A stretch of 64,000 nt of DNA from Flavobacterium sp. ENC (GTDB taxonomy: Bacteria > Bacteroidota > Bacteroidia > Flavobacteriales > Flavobacteriaceae). The DNA is taken from positions 434,001 to 498,000 of the forward strand of contig NZ_JAJMOY010000002.1 of the NCBI RefSeq assembly GCF_020991415.1, read 5' to 3'. The notes beneath the pieces are model-generated. The model did no database searches. It worked only from the letters and a program-made list of their open reading frames with translations, and had not been told where the DNA came from. Each line of letters begins with the position of its first letter. Positions within the stretch are counted from its first letter, which is position 1. A program made the position numbers and the translations under genes. Positions 33,071 through 42,657 of the stretch are shown piece after piece.

Positions 33071-33928
33071 ATGGTAAACGACTATAAAAAGCACGATTTG
33101 TACGGTAAGACCTTAATTCAAAAAATTGAATTGACACCACCGTTTAAATTCGATTTTCCGGTGACGGAGCAGGCCTGTTTTTTATATGTACTGCAAGGGG
33201 AAATCCAGTATGAGGCTGATGATGAGCCGGTAAACATTCCGACCAATTATTCCCTGTTTCTGAATTGTATCCAGTCCGGAAAACAAATGTACAATTCAAA
33301 TCCAAAAAGTAATTGTGAGATTGTGATTGTGACTTTTTATCCGGAGATATTAAAGAAAATTTACGACAGGGAACTGCCGGCATTGCTGCAGACACCGAAA
33401 AATATAATCTCAAACAAGTCAAGTGAAAAAATAAACAACGACTTCCTGATCCAAAAGTATATCGAGGGATTATTGTTTTATTTTGAGAATCCATCCCTGA
33501 TCAACGAAGACATTCTAATCCTGAAATTAAAGGAAATCCTGCTTTTACTGTCCCAGACACAAAATTCGGAAGCGATACAATTGATCATTTCGCAGCTTTT
33601 TTCTCCTGCCGCCTATACCTTTAAACAAATAATAGAAGCCCATTTGTTTTCGCAGCTAACCATTGAAGAACTGGCCACGAAGAACAACCTGAGTGTATCT
33701 TCATTCAAACGTGAATTTGCTAAAATCTACGACGATACGCCTGCGAATTACATTAAAGCGAAAAAGCTTGAAAAAGCAGCTGAATTACTCCTGCGTTCCA
33801 ATCAGCGTATTACGGAAATTGCCTTTGACTGCGGTTTTAATGACCTGGCGAATTTTACCAAAAGCTTTACCGGAAAATACGGTGTTACACCTACAAATTA
33901 CCGCCAAAATCTAAATAGTAAAGCATAA
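33071..33928 (+). CDS. AraC-family transcriptional regulator
   Basis: 285 residues. N-terminal cupin-like sensor (TEQACFLYVLQGEIQYEADD), C-terminal HTH pair: LTIEELATKNNLSVSSFKREF and RITEIAFDCGFNDLANFTKSFTGKYGVTP. Effector unknown. Precedes the four-helix membrane protein gene. Confidence 0.9.
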   Translation: MVNDYKKHDLYGKTLIQKIELTPPFKFDFPVTEQACFLYVLQGEIQYEADDEPVNIPTNYSLFLNCIQSGKQMYNSNPKSNCEIVIVTFYPEILKKIYDRELPALLQTPKNIISNKSSEKINNDFLIQKYIEGLLFYFENPSLINEDILILKLKEILLLLSQTQNSEAIQLIISQLFSPAAYTFKQIIEAHLFSQLTIEELATKNNLSVSSFKREFAKIYDDTPANYIKAKKLEKAAELLLRSNQRITEIAFDCGFNDLANFTKSFTGKYGVTPTNYRQNLNSKA

Positions 33929-33951
33929 TTAAATTATTGTCCTGCATTAGT

Positions 33952-33988
33952 CATCCCTAAAACTCTTTAAAATTTAAGGATGTTTTTT
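33952..33988 (+). terminator. Terminator after the AraC-like gene
   Basis: Arms CATCC-c-TAAA and TTTA-a-GGATG around an 11-base loop, followed by six T. Confidence 0.7.
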
Positions 33989-34176
33989 GGCGTGAACCAG
34001 ATTGCCAAACAATTGAACTTATTGACAAAACCATTCTCTTCGTTCTGTCGCACATTTGCACAGCTGCTTTAAGGGACACAAGCCTGCAAACGGATCTCCA
34101 TAATACTGATTTCCTGCAGAAATTGTTCTTTTAGCAGATAAAACTTTAAAAAAAAACTAATTTAAACGATCAGAAA

Positions 34177-34668
34177 ATGGGATTATCAATTTTAGGAATT
34201 TTTCATACAATTATTGGTGTGGTTGCCATTGGAGCAGCTTTAACAGGATTTATCAAATATGGTAAAATCAATCTGGGCACCGTATCAGGTAAAATCTACT
34301 TTTACCTCACCATCATTACTTCACTTACGTCACTTGGCATCTCAAAGCATGGCGGATTGAATGCGGGACATGCTTTTTCAGTATTTATTGTGCTGCTTGT
34401 TGCAGAGGCTTATTTCCTCTACTCCAAACGGCCAGCCAGTAACAGGGCACGTTATTTTGAAAATTTTTGCCTGTCCTTCAGTTTTTTCCTGTCACTTGTT
34501 CCAACCGTTAATGAGACTTTTACCCGTGTTCCGGTAGGGCATCCTTTGGCTAAAAATATCGGCGATCCTGCTATTGGGAATACGCTTCTTGTTTTACTGG
34601 TACTTTTTGTTGCCGGTTCGGTTTATCAGTTTAAGAAACAACAGAAAGAGAATAAAAAAGTAGCTTAA
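34177..34668 (+). CDS. Four-helix membrane protein, DUF2306-like
   Basis: 163 residues with about four membrane helices (IGVVAIGAALTGFI, KIYFYLTIITSLTSLG, FSVFIVLLVAEAYFLY, LLVLLVLFVAGSVYQF). HGGLNAGHAFSV and RVPVGHPLA hold conserved His residues between helices, reminiscent of DUF2306 cytochrome-like membrane proteins. Not recognised with certainty. Follows an AraC regulator gene. Confidence 0.6.
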   Translation: MGLSILGIFHTIIGVVAIGAALTGFIKYGKINLGTVSGKIYFYLTIITSLTSLGISKHGGLNAGHAFSVFIVLLVAEAYFLYSKRPASNRARYFENFCLSFSFFLSLVPTVNETFTRVPVGHPLAKNIGDPAIGNTLLVLLVLFVAGSVYQFKKQQKENKKVA

Positions 34669-34984
34669 AATCAGTTTCGTTTTTTTTTGCCGGCTGTAAG
34701 AACTGCCTGCTGTTTCAGACCACAACAGAAAGTAATGCCGTTGACCCCAAACAGGGGAACGGCAACGGTCTGTTTGCTTTAAATCAGAAACTTCTGACCT
34801 GTATTTTTTCTTGATTTTTTATTTTTTATAAAAATTTATAGTGTTGATTATCAATAATTTGTGCAAACGAAATCGTTGTATAAATCTTGATTTTTACTGT
34901 ATCTTTTCGTTAATTTTCTTTTTAAGTCTAGTTTCGTTGTATCCTTTTTTTAGGAACAAACTTACTAATTAAAAAACCAAAATT
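34669..34984. other. AT-rich intergenic region before the glucanase-like gene
   Basis: 316 bases without ORF. Near-matches to TAnnTTTG (for example TATCTTTT) occur but none is exact; the glucanase promoter is presumed to lie here. Confidence 0.35.
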
Positions 34985-37930
34985 ATGAAGAATCGATTAC
35001 TTGCTATTTTTTTTAAAAGAGAAAAATATGGCCTTTTCATTGGGCTCTTTTTTACGCTCTTAAGCTCCAGTTTACAGGCGCAGCGTGGTTATTATGATGC
35101 GCCTTATAAGAGATACGAAGCCAACGTAGGCCAGTTGTCCAATGGCGCTGCCACTACTTCAAAATCGTATGTGCAGTCTGATCTGCAGTCGGAAGCTACA
35201 GATCAGCAATGTGTAAATCTGTCTGCCGCCAATGCTACTGTTCAATGGACACTGACTGAGGCTGCGGACGGGCTTGTCATTCGATACAGTGTTCCCGATG
35301 GACAAACAGGCACTTTGGGTGTCTATAACGGCAACACAAAAATTACGACCCTGACCTTAACCTCCACCTGGTCCTGGGAATATCTGTGGAGTAACGGAAA
35401 TCCAAATAATGGCGGCATTACCAATCAAAACCCAAGAATGCGATTTGATGAAGTCCGTTATAAACTTCCTGCCAAAATCGCGGTATCCGGAACTTTAAAA
35501 CTAGTAAGGGAAACAGGTAATATCCATTTGGATTTTGCAGAGATGGAACCCGTTCCGGCTGCTGTTACCGCTCCATCCGGTTCAGTGACCTATACCGGAA
35601 ACGGAAGCGATCTTCAGACTTTTATTGATGCAAACGGCGGAAAAAAAATATTTGTCCCGGCTGGTGTTTTCAACGTTAACAGGGAATTGTATTTCGGTTC
35701 CGCCAATACTTCATTAGTAGGTGCCGGAATGTGGTATACCCAAATTAATTTTACGAATACGAGCAGCGGTAATGGCGGATTGCGTGCCAATGCAGGCAAT
35801 ATTTCATTTTCGGATTTGTATTTAACGACAAATTCCGCTTCAAGAAGCAATTCTTATAAAGCTATAAATGGGGTATTTACGTCCACTTCAACAGTAAAAA
35901 ATATATGGGCAGAACATTTTGAATGTGGAGCCTGGATTGCACAGTACAATGTGGGAGGCCCTGCAATTGCTGATGGATTTACACTGTCTCATTGTCGTTT
36001 CAGAAATAATTATGCCGACGGAATTAATCTTTGCAAAGGAACTGCCAATTCCGTTGTAGAACACTGTAATTTTAGGAATAATGGCGATGACGATCAGGCG
36101 ATCTGGTCGGCGGACGGACTGGAATGTATCAATAATACGTTTAGGTACAATACTTCGGAAAATTGCTGGCGTGCCTGCGGTCTGGCGATTTACGGCGGTA
36201 AAAATAACAAAGCTTACAATTTAATTATAAAAGACAATCTGGAAGCGGGTATAAGAGTTAGTAATAATTTTCCCGGCGCGCCATTCAACAATGACGGAAT
36301 GCACGAAATTCATGATATTACCGTAACCACCTGCGGAACTTTTAATGATACGTATAACAATCCGGTAGCGGCAGTAGATATTTTCAGTGCCACTAATGCC
36401 GGCTCTCAGGTTAAAAATGTTCAGCTTTATAATCTCGATATTATTGATTCGAGAAATGATGCTATTTCGATCAGCAAAAGATCAGGGGACGGAATTTATA
36501 ATCTTTCTTTTAAAGACATAACGGTTAACGGAACGGGTAAAGAATTCCCCAACAATAACGCCCTTAACAGAAATTGGGGCAGAGGTTTTTTTGTACTTAT
36601 AGCAGGTTCGCCCGCTGGAAATGGTACGTATTGCAATATGAATTACTCCAACAGAGGCGGAAATGCTACAGTTAATGAAGAAATCAGCGCAATTGGCTCA
36701 TTTTCGTGGGCGCAAAGCAGTACTTGTTCCAGCACATCAGTTGCAGTTACAGGTGTAACGGTGACACCGGCAACAGCCACTTTAAGCGTTGGTACCACAC
36801 AACAATTAACACCAACCGTTGCTCCGGTCAATGCGACAAACAAAACAGTGAGCTACAATTCTAATAATACCGGTGTTGCAACTGTAAATTCGACAGGTTT
36901 AATTACTGCAATTGCCTCGGGCACAACCACGATTACAGTCACTACGCAGGACGGTTCTAAAACAGCGACTGCTGTAATTACGGTAAATTCATCAAATGTG
37001 GCCGTTACCAGTGTAAGTCTTAGCCCCGGATCGGCAACATTGGCTGTAGGCGGAACACAACAATTGACAGCGACAGTGCTGCCTTCCAATGCAACCAATA
37101 AGTCGGTTAGTTATGCTTCAAACAATACTGGTGTAGCAACGGTCAATGCCTCCGGTTTAGTGACCGCAATTGCGAATGGAACAGCAACCATTACCGTAAC
37201 CACTTCAGACGGGAACAAAACAAGCACAGCAGCCATTACGGTCAGTACTGCCACAGGAAGTTATTTTACCATTAAAAACAAGTGGACCAACAATTATTTA
37301 TACGATGCAGGCGCCAATGTAGGGTATGGTGCAACAGTGGCCAATAACAATTACAAATGGGAAAAAGTTGCCGTAGATGCCACTTATTTTATATTGAAAA
37401 ATGTAGGTACGGGAGATATAATGCATATTGAAAACTTAACAGGAGCAGTGCAATGTACTGCAGGCTCATCAGGCTGGTGGAGTGCCCAATGGTCAAACGA
37501 AAATGTAGATGGCACCTGGGTAAGAATCAAAAACAGATGGCAGACCGGGAGCATGATCCATATTGAAAACCTTACGGGTTCTGCTCAATATGCAGGAGGC
37601 CAGAACAATTGGGAAAGCGCACAATGGCAATTTCAAAGTACGGCCACAGCTAAAATGAGCAGCGAAAAAGCAGCATTAAGTATCGAAAATAATGCGTTTA
37701 TCGGAATTTATCCAAACCCGGCGACTAACAATGAATTTAATATTGTATTCCCGGAATTAAAACCAGGCGATTTGGCAACAGTAACCGTTACTGATTTAGT
37801 GGGAAGAAAGGTGTTGGTAAGCAAGCTTAGCGCGTCTGCTAAAATCGACCACAATTTAGCTAAAGGAATGTATCTGGTTACCATCAGTTCCGGTGATTTT
37901 ACTGTTTCTAAAAAACTGATCGTTAAATAA
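34985..37930 (+). CDS. T9SS-secreted GH87-like glucanase with BIG2 and ricin-type modules
   Basis: 981 residues. Signal peptide (LFFTLLSSSLQAQ); CBM-like jelly roll (about 35-195); parallel beta-helix catalytic region (about 200-580) with the acidic cluster NNGDDDQAIW (about 365-374) and ADGINL, resembling GH87 alpha-1,3-glucanases/mycodextranases; two BIG2 domains (about 588-665 and 671-752); a ricin-like trefoil module (about 757-885) and a type A T9SS sorting domain (IYPNPATNNEFN ... KKLIVK). Predicted role: breakdown of alpha-glucan such as fungal cell wall or dental/plant alpha-1,3-glucan. The family call is from motif memory, so the substrate needs testing. Confidence 0.72.
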   Translation: MKNRLLAIFFKREKYGLFIGLFFTLLSSSLQAQRGYYDAPYKRYEANVGQLSNGAATTSKSYVQSDLQSEATDQQCVNLSAANATVQWTLTEAADGLVIRYSVPDGQTGTLGVYNGNTKITTLTLTSTWSWEYLWSNGNPNNGGITNQNPRMRFDEVRYKLPAKIAVSGTLKLVRETGNIHLDFAEMEPVPAAVTAPSGSVTYTGNGSDLQTFIDANGGKKIFVPAGVFNVNRELYFGSANTSLVGAGMWYTQINFTNTSSGNGGLRANAGNISFSDLYLTTNSASRSNSYKAINGVFTSTSTVKNIWAEHFECGAWIAQYNVGGPAIADGFTLSHCRFRNNYADGINLCKGTANSVVEHCNFRNNGDDDQAIWSADGLECINNTFRYNTSENCWRACGLAIYGGKNNKAYNLIIKDNLEAGIRVSNNFPGAPFNNDGMHEIHDITVTTCGTFNDTYNNPVAAVDIFSATNAGSQVKNVQLYNLDIIDSRNDAISISKRSGDGIYNLSFKDITVNGTGKEFPNNNALNRNWGRGFFVLIAGSPAGNGTYCNMNYSNRGGNATVNEEISAIGSFSWAQSSTCSSTSVAVTGVTVTPATATLSVGTTQQLTPTVAPVNATNKTVSYNSNNTGVATVNSTGLITAIASGTTTITVTTQDGSKTATAVITVNSSNVAVTSVSLSPGSATLAVGGTQQLTATVLPSNATNKSVSYASNNTGVATVNASGLVTAIANGTATITVTTSDGNKTSTAAITVSTATGSYFTIKNKWTNNYLYDAGANVGYGATVANNNYKWEKVAVDATYFILKNVGTGDIMHIENLTGAVQCTAGSSGWWSAQWSNENVDGTWVRIKNRWQTGSMIHIENLTGSAQYAGGQNNWESAQWQFQSTATAKMSSEKAALSIENNAFIGIYPNPATNNEFNIVFPELKPGDLATVTVTDLVGRKVLVSKLSASAKIDHNLAKGMYLVTISSGDFTVSKKLIVK

Positions 37931-38241
37931 TTGGGTTGAAATAACATTCCGAAAAGACTCATTCTGAAATAAAGGGAACGATTTTAGAATACCTTAAAGT
38001 AAAACCAGTGGTAAATCACTGGTTTTTTTATGGGCTAAAATAATTTTTGTGCCGTTTTTACCCTCAGCGAATCAACTAAAATACATTAAAATTCATCCTG
38101 GCAAAAACAAGTTATGCTAAATATCAGACCAGTTATTACATGAATAATAGGGTTTGTATATTTCTGATGGTTGCTCTGCTTTATTACGTATAGTTTTAAG
38201 TGATGTTTTAATAGAGTAATTAACCTTAATTTCTGTAAATT
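37931..38241. other. Gap between the glucanase-like gene and the JAMM-type lipoprotein gene
   Basis: 311 bases. Holds the terminator at 38001-38029; the remaining DNA is AT-rich with no ORF, and the promoter of the lipoprotein/array transcript should be here. Confidence 0.5.
38001..38029 (+). terminator. Terminator after the glucanase-like gene
   Basis: Arms AAAACCAGTG and CACTGGTTTT around GTAAAT, ending in TTTTTTT, 70 bases past the stop. Confidence 0.92.
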
Positions 38242-39588
38242 ATGGACGGTAAACTAAAAAAGGCAGCTTCTATCTTTATCTTAATAAGTGTAGGAGTTTT
38301 TCTGTCACGATGCCAGCAAGATGAAAATGAGGCACCCGGCATTCAAAAAAGGGAGCAAAACAAAGCTGTAACTGCTGCAAAAAAATGGTTTGAGAACAGC
38401 AGGCTGCAGCTCGAAGGATTAGCCTTCACTGAAACGATTGACTGGAACCATGCCATTGTAACGGATGGGGAAAAAGGGCAGGCCATAGAAGTTCCTCTGA
38501 TACTGAAACCCAACACTACTACCAATGTGGTGGCAGATGAAAAGTACAAAACCTATATGAGATTATTATTTGTTCCCGACATAGGAGATACGTACAAAGT
38601 GTATGACATTATTTACACCACAAAAGATGATGCTTTTGACAATACTAATAAAGAACAAAATTTTTATCATATTAGTTCCCGATTTTCGGGTTATATTACC
38701 ATCCAGGACAGTCAGAACAAAATTGTATATTCAGGGGAATTTGTAAACGGAATGGTGACAGCCCTGCACAATTTAAGTAGGGAATCAAACGAAACTTCGC
38801 GAACATACTGCAGATATTGGGTTTATGTAGGCCCTACCATTACGTGTAGCAGCTGGGTTTGGGAACCTGATTATGGAAGCGGATACAATTGGGGACCTCC
38901 GGGTCTATCAGGTAGTATTCCCGGGATTTTTTTTCCATCTCTTAAACTAGATCCCTGTGGTGCCGCTAAAACAACAACAGGAATTTCAGCGAAAGCTGGT
39001 TATTTAAACGCTAAATCCGATATTATGCAGGCGAGTGCCGACGGAAAGGAACACAGTATTACTTTGGGGAATGGTGCAGGAGGCGCTTTAACCCAGGCAC
39101 CTATGAACAACGGAGGCACAAACGGAGTAGTGGTCAACCAGAATTGGCCCGGAGCTTTTGCCGCGATGCACAATCACCCCAATAATTCTCAGGTATCTGC
39201 AGGAGATATCTATGCTGCGGTAACGCTGAATACAAAAAACAGTAATTTCACAACTTCTTTTATTTTAACAGGAGGAGAAACCTATGCCATTGTAATTACG
39301 AATTTAACAGCGGCAAAAGCTTTTGTGGCGGCTTATCCGGCGGATATATCTCCTATATATCCGCCTGAATTTCCTGATATTATTTTTAGCCAATTACTAG
39401 CGCTCGTAAATGTCATGGGATCAAGTGTAGAAGGAAAAACTAATGCAATAGCTTTTACTTTAGATAAATTTAAATCAGGAATAACACTATTGAAACAAGA
39501 ACATTCAGGAGACTTTAAACCTATTAATTTTAAAGAGATTACTCAGGCTAATGGCAGTAAATCATACAATTCAATACCTTGTAATTAA
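38242..39588 (+). CDS. Lipoprotein with C-terminal JAMM/JAB-like (HNHP) domain, toxin candidate
   Basis: 448 residues, not recognised by name. N-terminal signal ends LSRC (Cys24; Arg at -1 is atypical). The mature start CQQDENE is acidic and resembles the lipoprotein export signal of Bacteroidetes surface lipoproteins. Residues about 40-190 (AKKWFE, WNHAIV, EVPLIL) form a conserved-looking N-terminal region; Cys190, Cys202 and Cys239 follow. The C-terminal third has a candidate metalloprotease motif H310-N-H312-P-x5-S319-x2-D322 (Glu270 possible), one residue shorter in spacing than canonical JAMM. Eight paralogous small lipoproteins follow at once, as in polymorphic toxin/immunity loci. Toxin function is inference. 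Confidence 0.55.
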   Translation: MDGKLKKAASIFILISVGVFLSRCQQDENEAPGIQKREQNKAVTAAKKWFENSRLQLEGLAFTETIDWNHAIVTDGEKGQAIEVPLILKPNTTTNVVADEKYKTYMRLLFVPDIGDTYKVYDIIYTTKDDAFDNTNKEQNFYHISSRFSGYITIQDSQNKIVYSGEFVNGMVTALHNLSRESNETSRTYCRYWVYVGPTITCSSWVWEPDYGSGYNWGPPGLSGSIPGIFFPSLKLDPCGAAKTTTGISAKAGYLNAKSDIMQASADGKEHSITLGNGAGGALTQAPMNNGGTNGVVVNQNWPGAFAAMHNHPNNSQVSAGDIYAAVTLNTKNSNFTTSFILTGGETYAIVITNLTAAKAFVAAYPADISPIYPPEFPDIIFSQLLALVNVMGSSVEGKTNAIAFTLDKFKSGITLLKQEHSGDFKPINFKEITQANGSKSYNSIPCN

Positions 39589-39607
39589 TTTATAAAATGA
39601 AAAACAA

Positions 39608-40039
39608 ATGAAAAACATATCAAAAATATCCGCGCTTATAGTTCTATTTATAAACATTAGCTGCAAAGCACAACAAATGGTTCAAACGCCTAATGATGTC
39701 TATAAATTAAAGAAAAACGAGCAGCAATTTCTTAACAAGCCTTTAAAAAATCTTCTGAAAGAAATAAAACCAGAGATAAAATCAGCCTTTGGAACGTTGA
39801 GTTCAGTAGGTTATCCATCGTATTTTTCATTTTCATTTATTAATTCACACGAATTAAAACAAAAAAAGGAAGGTAGAAAACTTATAGGATTATACGTTTA
39901 TGTAAAAGAGCCTGTTGATGAATGGGATTATGGTACCAGACCAAAAGAAATAGAATTCTCCTGGCGAAAAGAAGATGTGGAGAAGTATGGTAATTTTACT
40001 GTAGTGAGGATTAAAGTAATTGAACGAATAGAAGACTAA
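39608..40039 (+). CDS. Small lipoprotein array member A, immunity candidate
   Basis: 143 residues. Lipobox ISC, mature start CKAQQMVQTPND, then KxNEQQFLNKPLKNLLKEIKPEIK and a C-terminal LYVYVKEPVDEW ... RIKV core. No acidic export signal, so probably faces the periplasm. First of seven intact paralogues; its first 174 bases differ from array member E at only two positions. Family function unknown. Confidence 0.65.
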   Translation: MKNISKISALIVLFINISCKAQQMVQTPNDVYKLKKNEQQFLNKPLKNLLKEIKPEIKSAFGTLSSVGYPSYFSFSFINSHELKQKKEGRKLIGLYVYVKEPVDEWDYGTRPKEIEFSWRKEDVEKYGNFTVVRIKVIERIED

Positions 40040-40042
40040 AGT

Positions 40043-40459
40043 ATGGAAAGTACTATAAAAATATTAGCAATATTATTTGTTATAAATTCTAACTGCAAAG
40101 CACAACAAATGATACAAACACCTGATGACATTTATAAATTAAAAGCAAATGAACAGCAATTTATCAACAAGCCATTAAAAAATGTTCTGAAAGAAATAAA
40201 ACCTGAGATTAAGATGGCTTTCGGAATAGTAGATTATCCATCATTTTTTGCTTTCAAATTTTTTACTCCCACTGAAATTAATCGAAGGGTTATTGGGAGA
40301 AAACATAATAGTATTTATATATATGTAGAGGAACCAATTGACTGGAATTTTGATAAAAGAGTTAAAGGAAAAGAATACCAATGGACAAAGGAAGATTTAG
40401 AAAAGTATGGTAATCTTACTGTAACTAGGATCAAGGTAGTTCAACGAATAGAAGACTAA
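40043..40459 (+). CDS. Small lipoprotein array member B, immunity candidate
   Basis: 138 residues, lipobox SNC, mature start CKAQQMIQTPDD, same core (NEQQFINKPLKNVLKEIKPEIK, EEPIDWNFDKR, TVTRIKV). Three bases from A. No obvious partner in the second half of the array, so either it arose after the block duplication or its copy was lost. Confidence 0.65.
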   Translation: MESTIKILAILFVINSNCKAQQMIQTPDDIYKLKANEQQFINKPLKNVLKEIKPEIKMAFGIVDYPSFFAFKFFTPTEINRRVIGRKHNSIYIYVEEPIDWNFDKRVKGKEYQWTKEDLEKYGNLTVTRIKVVQRIED

Positions 40460-40464
40460 AAAGT

Positions 40465-40872
40465 ATGAAAAATACATTGAAACTCGTACTGTTGTTTTCT
40501 GTGATACACTGTAGCTGCAAAGCACAGCAAATGGTTCAAGTGCCAATGGATGCCTATAAGTTAAAAACGAATGAGCAGCAATTCATAAACAAACCTTTGA
40601 AAAATTTATTAAATGAGATAAAACCGGAAATTAAACTTGTACTAGGTACAGTAGACTACCCACCTTTTTTTTCTTTCTATTTTATAAGTCGAGAAGAATT
40701 GAACAAAAAAATACTTGGAAGTACTTTAAGATTTTATGTATATGTAAAAGAACCTTTAGACTGGAATTTTGATAAAAGACCAAATAGTACAGCATACAAT
40801 TGGACAAAAGAGGATTTGGAAAAGTACGGAAATCTTACTGTAGAACGAATTAAAGTTAGTGGTAAAGAATAA
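40465..40872 (+). CDS. Small lipoprotein array member C, immunity candidate
   Basis: 135 residues, lipobox CSC, mature start CKAQQMVQVPMDAYKLKTNEQQF, C-terminus ends KVSGKE. Closest to array member F (VPMDAYKLKTNE, KEPLDW.FDKRP, GKE ending). Five bases from B. Confidence 0.65.
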   Translation: MKNTLKLVLLFSVIHCSCKAQQMVQVPMDAYKLKTNEQQFINKPLKNLLNEIKPEIKLVLGTVDYPPFFSFYFISREELNKKILGSTLRFYVYVKEPLDWNFDKRPNSTAYNWTKEDLEKYGNLTVERIKVSGKE

Positions 40873-40912
40873 TTTTGTTAATCTTCAAATCCTTAAAATA
40901 AGACTAAGTACC

Positions 40913-41338
40913 ATGAAAATCATATTAAAAACATTTATAATTCTATTCGTATTTGCAAACATTAGCTGCAAAGCACAACAAATGGTACAAACTACCAAAG
41001 ATGTGTATCTTTTAAAAACGAATGAACAGCAATTTCTCAATAAACCTTTAAAAAATCTTCTCAAAGAAATAAAACCGGAAATCAAAACTGCAGATGCTAC
41101 TAACGAAAATAATCCCTATTATTTTAGCTTTAAATTTAGAACACTGGAACATCGAAGAAAAAATATAGGAAGCAAGGAAGATCGTGTATCGCTATACGTC
41201 TATGTAAAAACTCCTATTGACTGGAAATATGAGGAAAGACCTAAAGGTCAGGAATTAAGGTGGGCCAAAGAAGAAGTAGAGAAATATGGTGATCTAATTG
41301 TAGTTCGAATCAAAGTAATTCAACCCGTAGAGGAATAG
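40913..41338 (+). CDS. Small lipoprotein array member D, immunity candidate
   Basis: 141 residues from the ATG of MKIILKTFII; the frame is open 18 codons upstream but those overlap member C and have no homology in the siblings. Lipobox ISC, mature start CKAQQMVQTTKD. Pairs with member G by its N-terminus (MKII.KTFIILF.FANISCKAQQ) and by similar sequence in the leader before the ATG (ATCTTCAAAT). Confidence 0.65.
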   Translation: MKIILKTFIILFVFANISCKAQQMVQTTKDVYLLKTNEQQFLNKPLKNLLKEIKPEIKTADATNENNPYYFSFKFRTLEHRRKNIGSKEDRVSLYVYVKTPIDWKYEERPKGQELRWAKEEVEKYGDLIVVRIKVIQPVEE

Positions 41339-41343
41339 ATGCT

Positions 41344-41760
41344 ATGAAAAACATATTAAAAATATCCGCGCTTATAGTTCTATTTATAAACATTAGCTGC
41401 AAAGCACAACAAATGGTTCAAACTCCTAATGATGTCTATAAATTAAAGAAAAACGAGCAGCAATTTCTTAACAAGCCTTTAAAAAATCTTCTGAAAGAAA
41501 TAAAACCAGAGATAAAAATGGCTTATGGATCACTAGATAATCCATGTTATTTTGCTTTTAGATTTATTAGTCCTAAAGAAATAGAAAGCAAACCTGCCAG
41601 TTCGAATATATTAGGCTTGTATGTATATGTGAAAGAAATTGTTGACGAATGGGGGCTTGGAAAAAGACCTAAAGAAATAGAATTTACATGGACAAAAGAA
41701 GATCTGGAAAAATACGGTAACTGTACTGTAATTCGAATAAAAGTATTAGGTAAAGATTAA
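41344..41760 (+). CDS. Small lipoprotein array member E, immunity candidate
   Basis: 138 residues. The first 174 bases match member A at all but two positions, then the genes diverge, which points to a recent duplication or gene conversion of the 5' half. Five bases from D. Ends KVLGKD. Confidence 0.65.
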   Translation: MKNILKISALIVLFINISCKAQQMVQTPNDVYKLKKNEQQFLNKPLKNLLKEIKPEIKMAYGSLDNPCYFAFRFISPKEIESKPASSNILGLYVYVKEIVDEWGLGKRPKEIEFTWTKEDLEKYGNCTVIRIKVLGKD

Positions 41761-41763
41761 GAT

Positions 41764-42177
41764 ATGAAAAATAAATTGAAACTCTTCGTACTTCTGTTTT
41801 CTCTGATGCAATATAGCTGCCAAGCACAACAAATGGTTCAAGTGCCAATGGATGCCTATAAGTTAAAAACGAATGAACATCAATTCATAAACAAGCCTCT
41901 TAAAGATTTATTAAAAGAGATAAAACCGGAGATCAAACTTGTATCAGGTACGGTAGAATATCCGCCTTTTTTTTCTTTTCGATTTATAAGCCGGGAAGAA
42001 TTAATTAAGAGACCATTAGGTGGAAATATATTAGGTCTATATGTATATGTAAAAGAACCTTTAGACTGGGATTTTGATAAAAGACCAAAAGATACAGCCT
42101 CTAAATGGACAAAAGAGGATCTGGAAAAGTACGGAAACCTTACTGTAGAGCGAATTAAAGTTATTGGCAAAGAATAA
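41764..42177 (+). CDS. Small lipoprotein array member F, immunity candidate
   Basis: 137 residues, lipobox YSC with CQAQQ instead of CKAQQ. Closest to C in both the N-terminal part and the GKE end. Three bases from E. Confidence 0.65.
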   Translation: MKNKLKLFVLLFSLMQYSCQAQQMVQVPMDAYKLKTNEHQFINKPLKDLLKEIKPEIKLVSGTVEYPPFFSFRFISREELIKRPLGGNILGLYVYVKEPLDWDFDKRPKDTASKWTKEDLEKYGNLTVERIKVIGKE

Positions 42178-42221
42178 TCTAATAATGATAATCTTCAAAT
42201 CATAATGATAAAACTAAGCAT

Positions 42222-42653
42222 ATGAAAATCATATTTAAAACATTCATAATTCTATTCCTGTTTGCAAACATTAGCTGCAAAGCACAACAAATGGTACAAA
42301 CACCTAATGATATTTATAAATTAAAAGCAAATGAAGAGCAATTTCTCGACAAGCCTTTAAAAAATCTTCTGAAAGAAATAAAACCAGAGATACAATCAGC
42401 TTTTGGAGTTAAAACTCCCAAAGATTATCCATGCTATTTTATGTTTTCATTTAGTAGTTCAAACGAATTAAAACAAAGAATGATAGAGGGAAAATTTAAG
42501 GGATTATATGTGTATGTAAAAGAGCCTGTCGATGAATGGGATAATGGTAAGAGATCACAAGAAACAGAGCTTGAATGGACCAAAAAAGATGTTGAAAAAT
42601 ACGGCAGTTTCACTGTAATTAAAATTCAGGTAATTGATCAGACAAAAGATTAA
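42222..42653 (+). CDS. Small lipoprotein array member G, immunity candidate
   Basis: 143 residues, lipobox ISC, CKAQQMVQTPND. Shares its N-terminal signal with D, and KEPVDEWDNGKR with A. A 44-base gap separates it from F, like the 40-base gap before D. Confidence 0.65.
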   Translation: MKIIFKTFIILFLFANISCKAQQMVQTPNDIYKLKANEEQFLDKPLKNLLKEIKPEIQSAFGVKTPKDYPCYFMFSFSSSNELKQRMIEGKFKGLYVYVKEPVDEWDNGKRSQETELEWTKKDVEKYGSFTVIKIQVIDQTKD

Positions 42654-42657
42654 TAAC

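Noticed and set aside
38242-39588. RadC-like DNA-repair protein
   Set aside because: It shares only the HNHP region, has a lipoprotein signal and lacks the helix-hairpin-helix N-terminus.
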